From Actinomycetota bacterium (GTDB lineage: Bacteria > Actinomycetota > Acidimicrobiia > Acidimicrobiales > Acidimicrobilacustridaceae): a DNA stretch of 64,000 nucleotides. The notes beneath the pieces are model-generated. The model was not told where the DNA came from. It worked only from the letters and a program-made list of their open reading frames with translations, and ran no database searches. This document shows, one piece after another, positions 1 through 9,005 of the stretch; the stretch's first letter is position 1, and every line of letters begins with the position of its first letter. The position numbers and the translations under genes were made by a program. The DNA is taken from contig JACPNV010000005.1 of assembly GCA_016185305.1 (NCBI GenBank), positions 29,328-93,327 on the forward strand, in the 5' to 3' direction.

Positions 1-1
1 G

Positions 2-247
2 GCCGACCAGATCGCGGAGAACTTCCGCGCCGCGATGCAGATCCAGGCCGACCTGTTCGCGTCCGGGCAGAAGTCGGGCGAGCTCCGCGCCGGCGACCCG
101 GTCGTGCTGGCCCGCCTGTTCAGCGGGCTTGTCTCTGCGTACCAGTCGACCGACCCGGCAGTGATGTCCGACGGCAACGGTGGTACCGAACGTCTGCCAC
201 TGGGCGAGCTCCACGCCATCATCGAGGCTGCGTTCCGCCGTGGCTGA
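2..247 (+). CDS. C-terminal end of a TetR-like regulator (truncated by window start)
   Basis: Open frame from window edge to TGA at 245-247; helical C-terminal sequence ...VVLARLFSGLVSAYQ...LHAIIEAAFRRG. Confidence 0.5.
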   Translation, partial: ADQIAENFRAAMQIQADLFASGQKSGELRAGDPVVLARLFSGLVSAYQSTDPAVMSDGNGGTERLPLGELHAIIEAAFRRG

Positions 248-1511
248 GCTCGCGACCATCACCGACGACGCGATAGAGCGGCTGCATGCTCGCATCGGCA
301 TCGCCGAGCCACACCCGTTGCCGCCGCACTACGTCGACCCGACGCTCGACACCTTCCGCCACGTGGCCGAGGCATACGGCGACGACAACCCTCTATGGAG
401 CAACGAGGAGTACGGCGCGAAGACGAGATGGGAAGGGTGCATCGCACCGCCACCGCTGGTCGGGGGCGACACGCTGATCGGTGAGGACGAGGTGCGCGAG
501 TTGCCACCCGAGCACGCGGCGTTGCTCAAGGGCGATCCCTTGCGGGGCGTACACGCCTTCTACGCCGCCAGCGCCCGCGAGTGGTGGGCGCCGTTGCGGC
601 CGCACCGGCGCGTCGCCCGGCGGAACGCGCTGGTCGGGGTGTTCGACAAGCCGAGCGACTTCGCCGAGCGCGCCGTGCACGAGTGGACGGGGCAGGTGTT
701 CCGTGACGACGATGCCGTGCTGTCGGCACAGTACCGGCTGATGATCCGAACCGAGCGCATCAAGGCGCGCCAACGGAAGAAGTACGACGACGTCGAGCTG
801 GCGCACTACACCGACGAGCAGATCGACGAGATCGAAGCGCAGTACCTCAGGGAGCAGCCGCGGGGGAGCGAGCCGCGCTGGTTCGAAGACGTGGACGAGG
901 GCGACGAGGTCGGCCCGATGGTGAAGGGCCCCCTCACCGTGACCGACATCGTGTGCTGGCATGTCGGGATGGGCATGGGTCTGTATGGCGTGCGGCCGTT
1001 GCGGCTGGGCGCGCAGAACCGGCAACGCATCCCGCGGTTCTTCCATCGCGACGACCAGAACGTTCCCGACGTCATGCAGCGCGTGCACTGGGACCCGGAG
1101 TTTGCCAAGCGCTCGGGCAATCCCACGACGTTCGACTACGGCCGCATGCGCGAGACCTGGCTCGTCCACCTGTGCACCGATTGGATGGGCGACGATGCCT
1201 GGCTCTGGAAGCTCGACTGCGAGTTCCGGCAGTTCAACTACGTTGGCGACTCGCAATGGCTGCGCGGCACCGTGACGCGCAAGTTCGTCGCCGATGGCGA
1301 CCGGCCCGCCGTCGAGCTCGAACTGTGCGCCGAGAACCAGCGGGGCGAGGTGACGACACCCGGTCACGCCACCATCCTCCTGCCGAGCCGCGAGCACGGG
1401 CCCGTGCGGCTGCCCGCGGCGCCCGGGGACGGCCGCGATCTCCAGCAGGCTCTCGACGTGATCGCGGCCCGGTTCGAGCAGGTGGGCGTCGACGGGGTGA
1501 GGGACCTGTGA
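240..1511 (+). CDS. MaoC/FAS1-like acyl dehydratase domain protein
   Basis: GTG start overlapping the previous stop; sequence typical of long hotdog-fold dehydratases in CoA catabolism clusters. Confidence 0.65.
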   Translation: MAELATITDDAIERLHARIGIAEPHPLPPHYVDPTLDTFRHVAEAYGDDNPLWSNEEYGAKTRWEGCIAPPPLVGGDTLIGEDEVRELPPEHAALLKGDPLRGVHAFYAASAREWWAPLRPHRRVARRNALVGVFDKPSDFAERAVHEWTGQVFRDDDAVLSAQYRLMIRTERIKARQRKKYDDVELAHYTDEQIDEIEAQYLREQPRGSEPRWFEDVDEGDEVGPMVKGPLTVTDIVCWHVGMGMGLYGVRPLRLGAQNRQRIPRFFHRDDQNVPDVMQRVHWDPEFAKRSGNPTTFDYGRMRETWLVHLCTDWMGDDAWLWKLDCEFRQFNYVGDSQWLRGTVTRKFVADGDRPAVELELCAENQRGEVTTPGHATILLPSREHGPVRLPAAPGDGRDLQQALDVIAARFEQVGVDGVRDL

Positions 1512-2320
1512 CCCGGTACGTGTCCGTCGATGGCCTGCGGGTCGAGGCGTCAGGCTCCGTCTTGCGGTTGCAGCTCGACCGGCCGGACAAGCGCAACGCG
1601 GTCGACGACGAGATGATGCGAGGCCTCATCGACAACATCGAGGCGGCTTCCACCGACGACAGCGTGCGCGCCATCGTGCTCCGCGGCTCGGGCGAGCACT
1701 TCTGCGGCGGCGCGGACATCGTTGCCCGCAACGCCGCGAGCGGTGAGCAGCGCCCGCGCGTGGGCAGCATCCAGCGGCGAGTCCCCACCCTTGCCCACCG
1801 CCTGGTGCCGTTGGTGTGCTCGGTGCAGACGCCGATCGTCTGTCGAGTCCAGGGGTGGGCGGCCGGCATCGGCTTCCAGCTCGCGGTGGCCGCCGACTTC
1901 ACCATCGCCGCGAGTGACGCGACGTTCTGGGAACCGTTCAGCCAGCGCGGCTTCACGCCCGACAGCGGCGCCACGTGGCTGCTGCCCCGGCGGGTCGGCG
2001 CGGTGCGGGCTCGCGAGTTGTTGCTGCTCGGCCGGCGCCTGACCGGACGCGAGGCCGCTGACTGGGGTTTGGTCCATCGCGCCGTCGACGCGGGCAAGCT
2101 CGATGGCGAGTGCGAGTCGATCGTGGCGCAACTGGCCGGCGGACCGACGGTCGCGCTGGGCCTCACCAAGTGGCTGCTCCACGCGGCCGAGAGCGAGACG
2201 CTCGACGAGCAGTTGCACAACGAAGCGCTCGCCCTGGAGCTGTCGTCACGGAGCGACGACTTCCGTGAAGGGCTGAAGGCGTTCCGCGAGAAGCGCGACC
2301 CGGACTTCACGGGGCGATGA
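1508..2320 (+). CDS. enoyl-CoA hydratase/isomerase family protein
   Basis: LQLDRPDKRNAVDDEM, GSGEHFCGGADI, VAADFTIAASDATF crotonase motifs; GTG start overlaps upstream stop. Confidence 0.9.
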   Translation: MTRYVSVDGLRVEASGSVLRLQLDRPDKRNAVDDEMMRGLIDNIEAASTDDSVRAIVLRGSGEHFCGGADIVARNAASGEQRPRVGSIQRRVPTLAHRLVPLVCSVQTPIVCRVQGWAAGIGFQLAVAADFTIAASDATFWEPFSQRGFTPDSGATWLLPRRVGAVRARELLLLGRRLTGREAADWGLVHRAVDAGKLDGECESIVAQLAGGPTVALGLTKWLLHAAESETLDEQLHNEALALELSSRSDDFREGLKAFREKRDPDFTGR

Positions 2321-3570
2321 TCATCGTGACCACCGACCGCGTCGCCATCGACGGGACCACGCCGGTCGACGACGCTCGAGCCATCACCCGAGCCTGGGTC
2401 GAGCACGAGGTCCCGAAGCGATGGCGCGACGCGGCTGAGCGGGGAGGCAGTGCAGCCATCCGCGAGGTTCGCAGCCGTGAGCAGTACGAGCAGTGGTATC
2501 CGACGTTCGGTGCGTCCGGTCTGGTCGCGCCGACGTGGCCGGTCGAGTACGGCGGCCTCGGTGTTCGCTCTGCCATCGCTTTGGCCATCGACGCCGAGCT
2601 GCGCCCCTACAACCTCGGTCGGCTCAACCCGCTGGGACTGAACCTCGTGGCGCCCGCGCTCTTCGCCCACGGCACGGAGGAGCAACGCCTGCGCTACCTG
2701 CCACCCATCGTCCGCAACGAAGAGGTCTGGTGCCAGCTCTTCAGTGAACCGGGTGCCGGCTCCGATCTCGCGTCGCTCGCGACCCGCGCCGAGCGCGACG
2801 GCGACGAGTGGGTCGTCACCGGACAGAAGGTGTGGACGACGTGGGCGCACCTGGCCGGCTACGGCGTGTTGCTGGCCCGCACCGATCCCGATGTCCCGAA
2901 GCGAAGGGGCATCACCTACTTCCTGGTCGATCTCCGCCAGCCGGGCGTCGTCGTGCGACCGCTGCGCCACATCACCGGCGAGATCGACTTCAACGAGGTG
3001 TTCCTCGATGGCGCGCGCGTGCCCGATTCGCAACGGGTGGGCGAGCGGGGAGAAGGCTGGCGCGTCGCGAACGAAACCCTGTCGGGCGAGCGTCAGATGG
3101 TGTCGGGCTCGGGCTCCGGCGGCGTGGATCACATCGGAGGCTCGGGCACCGCTCGCCTGTTCGGTGTCGCGCGAGACCGCGGTCGTGCCGATGAGCCTGC
3201 GATCCGGCAGCGGTTGATGGGGGTCTACAGCGAAGAGCGCATCCGTGAATGGACCAACCAGCGTGTACGGGCCGGGCTGAAGGCCGGGCGTTCGCCGGGT
3301 CCCGAGAGCTCGATCGGCAAGGTGCACCAGGGCGGGCTGAACCAGCGGATCCAGTTGCTCGCCACCGATCTGCTCGGCGCCGGCGCGATGGCATGGAGCG
3401 GAGAAGAGCTCCCCTTCGAGGTCAAGGGCATGTTGCGCAGCCGAGCCAACACGATCGAAGGCGGGACGACGGAGGTCAACAAGAACGTCATCGCCGAGCG
3501 GGTGCTCGGCCTGCCCCGCGAGCCCGACCCGTGGAACGACGTCCCCTGGCGCGAGGTGCCCCGAGCGTGA
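2317..3570 (+). CDS. acyl-CoA dehydrogenase
   Basis: CQLFSEPGAGSDLASL, GQKVWTTWAH, TIEGGTTEVNKNVIAERVLGLP motifs. Confidence 0.92.
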   Translation: MIIVTTDRVAIDGTTPVDDARAITRAWVEHEVPKRWRDAAERGGSAAIREVRSREQYEQWYPTFGASGLVAPTWPVEYGGLGVRSAIALAIDAELRPYNLGRLNPLGLNLVAPALFAHGTEEQRLRYLPPIVRNEEVWCQLFSEPGAGSDLASLATRAERDGDEWVVTGQKVWTTWAHLAGYGVLLARTDPDVPKRRGITYFLVDLRQPGVVVRPLRHITGEIDFNEVFLDGARVPDSQRVGERGEGWRVANETLSGERQMVSGSGSGGVDHIGGSGTARLFGVARDRGRADEPAIRQRLMGVYSEERIREWTNQRVRAGLKAGRSPGPESSIGKVHQGGLNQRIQLLATDLLGAGAMAWSGEELPFEVKGMLRSRANTIEGGTTEVNKNVIAERVLGLPREPDPWNDVPWREVPRA

Positions 3571-4391
3571 GCGAGCATCCTTCCTACGAGACGCTCATCG
3601 TCGAGCGGGAGGGGCCGATCGGCTGGTTGATCTTCAACCGCCCCGATCGTGGCAACGCGATGGACGCGCGCATGCTGCACGAGCTCGAGCGGGCGTGGCG
3701 CGAGCTCGACACCGATCCTGCAGTTCGGGTGATCGTCAACGCGGGCGAAGGTCAGAGCTTCCAGACCGGACTCGACGTCGGTCAGCTCGGGCGCAACCGC
3801 GACGCGTTGCGAGAGCAGTCGCGCCGCACGAAGAATGCCGAGCTCAAGCTCACCGCGTGGCACAACGCGGTGTGGAAGCCGGTGATCGCCGCGGTCAACG
3901 GGACGTGCGCCGGCGGCGGGTTGCATTTCGTCGCCGATGCCGACATCGTCATTGCGTCCTCGGATGCCACGTTCGTCGACCCGCACGTGTCCATCGGGCA
4001 GGTGACCGCGTACGAGGTGGTCGCGCTGGTGCGGAAGTCGCCGATGGAAGCGATCGCTCGCATGGCCTTCACCGGCACGCACGAGCGGCTGCCCGCCCGG
4101 CGGGCGTACGAGCTCGGCCTGCTCAGCGAAGTCGTCGATCCTCCCGAACGCCTCCGCGACGCTGCTCGCGAGCTGGCACAGAAGGTTGCGCGCAACTCGC
4201 CCGCCGCGATGGCCGCGACCAAGCGAGCGCTGTGGGGCGCGCTCGAACGGGGACTGACCGATGCGTGCCGGGCCGGTTCGGCCGAGCTGGTCGGCATGTG
4301 GGGCCACCCCGACCAGACCGAAGGACCGCTCGCGTTCGCCGAGAAGCGGGAAGCCGAATGGCGCCCAGTTGCAGGAGCAAGACCAGCATGA
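3567..4391 (+). CDS. enoyl-CoA hydratase (tandem paralogue 1)
   Basis: GWLIFNRPDRGNAMDARM, FQTGLDV, DADIVIASSDATFVDPHVSIGQV. Confidence 0.88.
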   Translation: MSEHPSYETLIVEREGPIGWLIFNRPDRGNAMDARMLHELERAWRELDTDPAVRVIVNAGEGQSFQTGLDVGQLGRNRDALREQSRRTKNAELKLTAWHNAVWKPVIAAVNGTCAGGGLHFVADADIVIASSDATFVDPHVSIGQVTAYEVVALVRKSPMEAIARMAFTGTHERLPARRAYELGLLSEVVDPPERLRDAARELAQKVARNSPAAMAATKRALWGALERGLTDACRAGSAELVGMWGHPDQTEGPLAFAEKREAEWRPVAGARPA

Positions 4392-5185
4392 GCTACGAGA
4401 CGTTGATCGTCGAGCGGCAGGGTCCCGTGGGCTGGCTGATCAACAACCGTCCCGAACAGCTCAACGCGATGAACGCGTTGATGCGCGACGAGCTCGCCGA
4501 CGCGTGGATCGAGCTCGACCACGACCCGGCAGTGCGGGTGATCGTGCACACGGGTGCGGGGCGAGCGTTCCAGACGGGTGTCGACGTGCGCGAGATCGCG
4601 AGCGATGGCGTCGGCATGGAGCGCTACCGGCAGTCGGTGGAAGATTTCGATCTGCACTTCACCGCGTGGCACCAGCACGTCTGGAAGCCGGTCATCACCG
4701 CGGTCAACGGCATCTGTGCCGGCGGCGCGTTCCACTGGGTCGCCGACGCCGACATCGTCATCGCCGCGTCCGATGCGGAGTTCTTCGATCCACACGTCTC
4801 GATCGGCCAGGTGGTGGCCCTCGAGGCGATCGGCTTGCTTCGCAAGATGCCGGTTGAAGCGGTGATGCGGATGGCGCTTGTCGGTCGCTACGAGCGGCTC
4901 TCGGCGGCGCGGGTCTACGAGCTCGGCATGATCAGCCAGATCGTCGATCCGCCGGAAGACCTGCGCCCAGCGGCGCAGGAGCTGGCCGAGAAGATCGCCC
5001 GCAACTCGCCGGCGGCGATGGCCGCGACGAAGCGAGCATTGTGGGGCGCGCTCGAGTCGGGCTTGACCGAGGCCTGCAAGGCAGGTGCGAACGAGCTTGT
5101 CTCCATGTGGGGACATCCCGACCAGACCGAAGGCCCCGCCGCGTTCGCAGACAAGCGCGACCCGGATTGGCGGCCCATCACGTGA
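4388..5185 (+). CDS. enoyl-CoA hydratase (tandem paralogue 2)
   Basis: Close paralogue of 3567-4391: SYETLIVERQGPVGWLINNRPEQLNAM...GHPDQTEGPAAFADKRDPDW. Confidence 0.88.
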   Translation: MSYETLIVERQGPVGWLINNRPEQLNAMNALMRDELADAWIELDHDPAVRVIVHTGAGRAFQTGVDVREIASDGVGMERYRQSVEDFDLHFTAWHQHVWKPVITAVNGICAGGAFHWVADADIVIAASDAEFFDPHVSIGQVVALEAIGLLRKMPVEAVMRMALVGRYERLSAARVYELGMISQIVDPPEDLRPAAQELAEKIARNSPAAMAATKRALWGALESGLTEACKAGANELVSMWGHPDQTEGPAAFADKRDPDWRPIT

Positions 5186-6675
5186 GCCTGACCGACCTGC
5201 TGTTCAGTGGCGTGCGCGACGACGCGCTGGTTCATGCCGGCAACGAGATGCAGACACGCGGCGAGGTGCAGGACCGCGCCCACCAGATCGCCGCCGCGCT
5301 GGCCGCGCTCGGGGTCCGCACCGGTGAACCCGTCGCCGTCATGCTGCCCAACCATGCCGACACCGTCGCCGCGCTGTTCGGCGTCTGGTGCCACCGCACC
5401 GTGTACGTGCCGGTGAACCCGAGGCTCACGCCGCCCGAGGTCGACAACATCGTCGAGTCGGTCCGTCCGGCCGCGGCCATCACCACCGCCGAGTGGAAGG
5501 GCCGCTTCCGCGACCTCCCGGTGGCTGTCCTTCGAGAGGTCGACGTCGCCTGCGGCCTCGTCGACCGCGGCAGCGATCCGGCCCACCACGATCCAGATGT
5601 CGCGCTCATCCAGTTCACGTCCGGCACGACCGGGCGACCCAAGCCCGTCCTCTTGTTGCACAGCGGCGTGCTGACGCTGCTCGATGGCGTGCTCGCGAAG
5701 TTGCGAGCGACCCGCGCCGGATCGGGCGCGCCCGCGAAGCCGCCCATGCCGAACCTCATCCCCGTGTCGCTCTCGCTGTGGGCCGGCATCTACAACGTCC
5801 TGTTCGCGATGCGAGTCGGCGCGCCGGTCGTGCTGATGGAGCGCTTCGAGACGTCGGTGTTCCTGTCGTTGGTGAAGCGCTTCGGCATCCGTTCGACGGT
5901 GCTGCCGCCTGCGGCGATGACGATGCTTGCCGACGATCCGTCGATCACCGATCTCGCGCCGTTGCGGTTCGTGCGCAGCATCTCGTCGCCCCTCTCGCCG
6001 TTGCAGGCCCGCCGCTTCAACGAGCGCTTCGGCATCGCGGTGCTCAACAGCTACGGCCAGACCGAGATCGGCGGCGAGATCATCGGCTGGAACGCGGCCG
6101 ATTCGCGCGAGCACGGGGCGACGAAGCTCGGCTCGGTCGGACGGCCGCATGAGGGTGTCGCGGTGCGCGTGGCGAGCGGCGATGAGGACGATGCCGGTGA
6201 GCTGCAGGTGCGCACGCCGGCCATGAGCGCGGGCTACGCCGACGGGAGCGAGCTCAGCGATCGGCTGACCAGCGACGGTTGGTTCCGTACCGGCGATGTC
6301 GCCCGCCTCGACGAGGACGGCTTCGTCTGGCTCGAGGGTCGCCTGTCCGACATGATCAACCGCGGCGGCCTCAAGATGCACCCAGGGTAGGTCGAGGAGG
6401 TCGTTCGGCTCTCTCCCGCCGTCGCTGATGTCGCGGTCGCAGCGGTCGCCGACGATCGGCTCGGCGAGGTCCCGTGGGCGTTCGTCGTGGCTCGCGACGT
6501 TTCGCCGATCGACGATGCGGCGCTCGAGGCGCTGTGCCGCGAGCGCCTCGCTCCTTACAAGGTTCCGGCCCGCTTCGTCGCAGTCGACGATCTCCCCCGC
6601 AACGATGCCGGCAAGGTCGTCACGCGCGACCTCGTGAGCACGTACGGGCCGAGGCCCAGTCGGCGATTTGGGTGA
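5182..6675 (+). pseudogene. acyl-CoA synthetase/AMP-binding protein interrupted by in-frame TAG at 6388-6390
   Basis: IQFTSGTTGRPKPVLL P-loop; ...INRGGLKMHPG*VEEVVRLSPAVADVAVAAVADDRLGEVPWAFVV...NDAGKVVTRDL continues in the same frame after TAG. Confidence 0.85.
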
Positions 6676-6705
6676 CCGGCGAGAACGGGTTCTAGCCTGC
6701 TGCCC

Positions 6706-7914
6706 ATGAGCGAACTCGACGACCTCGAGCTTGGGCACCCCGTGTTCGACGGCGACAACCACTACTACGAGGCGCTCGATGCGTTCACCCGCCATCTCGA
6801 CCCCGCGCTCGGGCGGCGGTGCGTGCAGTGGTGCGAGATCGACGGGCGCAAGTACCACGTGCTCGGTGGGCGGGTGAGCCACGCCGTCGCCAACCCGACG
6901 TTCGATCCCATCGCGAAGCCGGGCTGCATGCACGAGTACTTCCGCGGCAACCCGAACAACGTCAACCCGCTCGACCTGTTGAAAGATCGCGAGCCGATCC
7001 GCGCTGCATACCGCGAACCCGACGCCCGCGCCGCCACGCTCGACGACCAGGGGCTGGCGGGCTGCTGGATGTTCCCGACCCTCGGCATGATCTACGAAGA
7101 GCCCTTGCGTGACGATCCCGAGGCGGTGTGCCTCACGTTCGGGGCGTTCAACCGCTGGCTCGAAGAGGACTGGGGCTTCAACCATGAAGACCGCATCTTC
7201 ACCGCTCCCTATCTCACGCTTGCCGATGCGGGTTGGGCGGTTGACGAGCTGGAGTGGGCGCTCGGCAAGGGCGCCCGGCTCATCGTCATGCGCGCGGCCG
7301 CGCCGACGACGGCCACCGGTCGCCACTCGCCGTTCGACGATCGGTTCGATCCGTTCTGGGCCCGTGTCAACGAGTCCGGCGTGACCGTCGTCGTGCACGC
7401 GGGCGACAGCGGGGGATCATCGCAGGGCTACGCGCCCGATGGCTTCGCGGCCGACTTCAAGAGCGGCGGTGCGGGGGGCTGGAAGCCGTCCATCAAGATG
7501 TTCGGCATCGAGCAAGCGATCCACGACTACCTGCTGTCGTTGATGCTCGCCAACCATGTCCGCAAGTTCCCGAACCTCCGCATCGCGTCGGTCGAGAACG
7601 GCGCCGAGTTCCTCGGCGATCTGTTCCGCAAGCTCCGGTCGATGGACAAGAAGGCGCCGGGCTACTTCGGCGAAGACCCCGTCGACCTCTTCCGGCGGCA
7701 CGTGTGGATCAACCCGTTCTGGGAGGACGACGTCGAGCAGGTCGTGGCGTGGATGGGCGCGGACCGTGTCGTGTTCGGCTCGGACTGGCCCCACATCGAG
7801 GGCATGCCGGCGCCGCTCGACTACGTGGCCGAGACCAAGGCGCTCGCTCCCGGCGATCGCCGCAAGGTGCTGTACGACAACGCCGTCGAGCTCACCGAGC
7901 TCCGCCCGGCCTGA
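6706..7914 (+). CDS. amidohydrolase family protein
   Basis: VFDGDNHYYE start, metal-dependent hydrolase-like FGSDWPHIEGMPAPLDY near C-terminus. Confidence 0.85.
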   Translation: MSELDDLELGHPVFDGDNHYYEALDAFTRHLDPALGRRCVQWCEIDGRKYHVLGGRVSHAVANPTFDPIAKPGCMHEYFRGNPNNVNPLDLLKDREPIRAAYREPDARAATLDDQGLAGCWMFPTLGMIYEEPLRDDPEAVCLTFGAFNRWLEEDWGFNHEDRIFTAPYLTLADAGWAVDELEWALGKGARLIVMRAAAPTTATGRHSPFDDRFDPFWARVNESGVTVVVHAGDSGGSSQGYAPDGFAADFKSGGAGGWKPSIKMFGIEQAIHDYLLSLMLANHVRKFPNLRIASVENGAEFLGDLFRKLRSMDKKAPGYFGEDPVDLFRRHVWINPFWEDDVEQVVAWMGADRVVFGSDWPHIEGMPAPLDYVAETKALAPGDRRKVLYDNAVELTELRPA

Positions 7915-7947
7915 CGCGCCCGCGAACTTCGAGAGGCCGGCTCGAGG

Positions 7948-8937
7948 TCATTCCTCGCCGTCGCCGCGGGTGCTCCCGGCGTAGGTGAGCGCGCCCGTGT
8001 CCTGCGCGTGATCGCCGGTTCGAGCCTGCGGCGGTTCCGGCGATCCGCCCGCTCCTTCCCCCACCGTCACCACCATGGCTGCCACGCGGTTCTTGCCCTC
8101 GATGAGCGAGGGCCGGGGCCGGAACCGGACCTCGGCGCCGACCGGCGGCACCTCGTCGCCGGCGAGGAAGCGATCGTCGACGTAGAAGAGCTCGCCGTCG
8201 TCGGCGACGATGAGCCCGTGCTGCCGTTCGCTGTTCCAGCTCCGGAGCCAGCCGAGCTTCCAACCAGACCCTACGTCTGGCTCGGGCACGGTGATCGACG
8301 ACGATGCATCTGCGGCCCGCGCGGCCGAGCTGAGCGCGTCGGGACGCAATCCTCGTGTCGTCACGTCCCACACGATCTCGTAGTAGCGGATCGGTGCCTG
8401 GGGCGAGGCCGGTAGCCAGCACGGCTCGCTCAGGTAGCCGAGCGCCGTTCGGCCTCCGGCAGCGCCGGCCGCCGAACGGATCTGATGGAGCGGTGCGGAC
8501 GACACCGTGTCGATGTCGACCAGCACGGCACCGTCGTTCGCCATCATCGCCAGCCATCGCGCCCGATCGACCGTGGCACCGACCGGCGCGCCATCGGGCT
8601 CGAGGCGGCGCACCGGTCCGGCCGCCAAACCGATGCCGAGCCGGGGTTGGCGGGCGGCGTTGGCGAGCTTCTGGCGCTCTTGCACCGCGATGGCGCTGTT
8701 GATCGCCCGGTGGGCACTGTCGAGCTCGAAGCAGGCGGTCAGGCCGTCGCTGCGAAGCTGGAGCCGTTCACCCCCGTGCCGCTCGATCGCCTCGGTCGTC
8801 AGCCCGATGAGGGTCGCGAACTGTTGGAGTCGCCGATCGTCGTCGACCAACCCCACGACCAACCCCACGGCCGACGCGACGGCGACGTCGAGAACGACGC
8901 CCGCCGAGGGCGAGGCGTCAGCGATGGGGCTTGTCAT
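7948..8937 (-). CDS. class III cyclase-homology domain fused to C-terminal cold-shock-like domain
   Basis: GLTTEAIERHGGERLQLRSDGLTACFE...RLGIGLAAGPV...VGATVDRARWLA (CHD) then KLGWLRSWNSERQHGLIVADDGELFYVDDRFLAGDEVPPVGAEVRFRPRPSLIEGKNRVAAMVV (CSD-like). Confidence 0.65.
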   Translation of the reverse strand: MTSPIADASPSAGVVLDVAVASAVGLVVGLVDDDRRLQQFATLIGLTTEAIERHGGERLQLRSDGLTACFELDSAHRAINSAIAVQERQKLANAARQPRLGIGLAAGPVRRLEPDGAPVGATVDRARWLAMMANDGAVLVDIDTVSSAPLHQIRSAAGAAGGRTALGYLSEPCWLPASPQAPIRYYEIVWDVTTRGLRPDALSSAARAADASSSITVPEPDVGSGWKLGWLRSWNSERQHGLIVADDGELFYVDDRFLAGDEVPPVGAEVRFRPRPSLIEGKNRVAAMVVTVGEGAGGSPEPPQARTGDHAQDTGALTYAGSTRGDGEE

Positions 8938-8970
8938 GGTGTTGCGCCTTCCCGGGCGAGGGTCCGGCGC

Positions 8971-9005
8971 GGCGCCACCCTTGGGAGGGTTAGTAGGGTG
9001 GCGCC
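8971..9005. promoter_or_regulatory. 11-bp perfect inverted repeat GGCGCCACCCT-(13)-AGGGTGGCGCC
   Basis: Overlaps the stop of the ACP-GNAT gene and lies 34 bp upstream of the cyclase-CSD start (minus strand). Confidence 0.6.

Noticed and set aside
6388-6390. Pyrrolysine recoding at the TAG in the acyl-CoA synthetase
   Set aside because: No pyl genes seen in this window, the family has a conserved Glu there, and one base change explains it.
4915-7398. 827-aa minus-strand ORF and many other long antisense ORFs (e.g. 15421-17136, 18690-20408, 30393-32288)
   Set aside because: High-GC third-codon artefacts: they oppose genes with clear domain motifs and have Arg/His/Asp-rich compositions with no recognisable domains.
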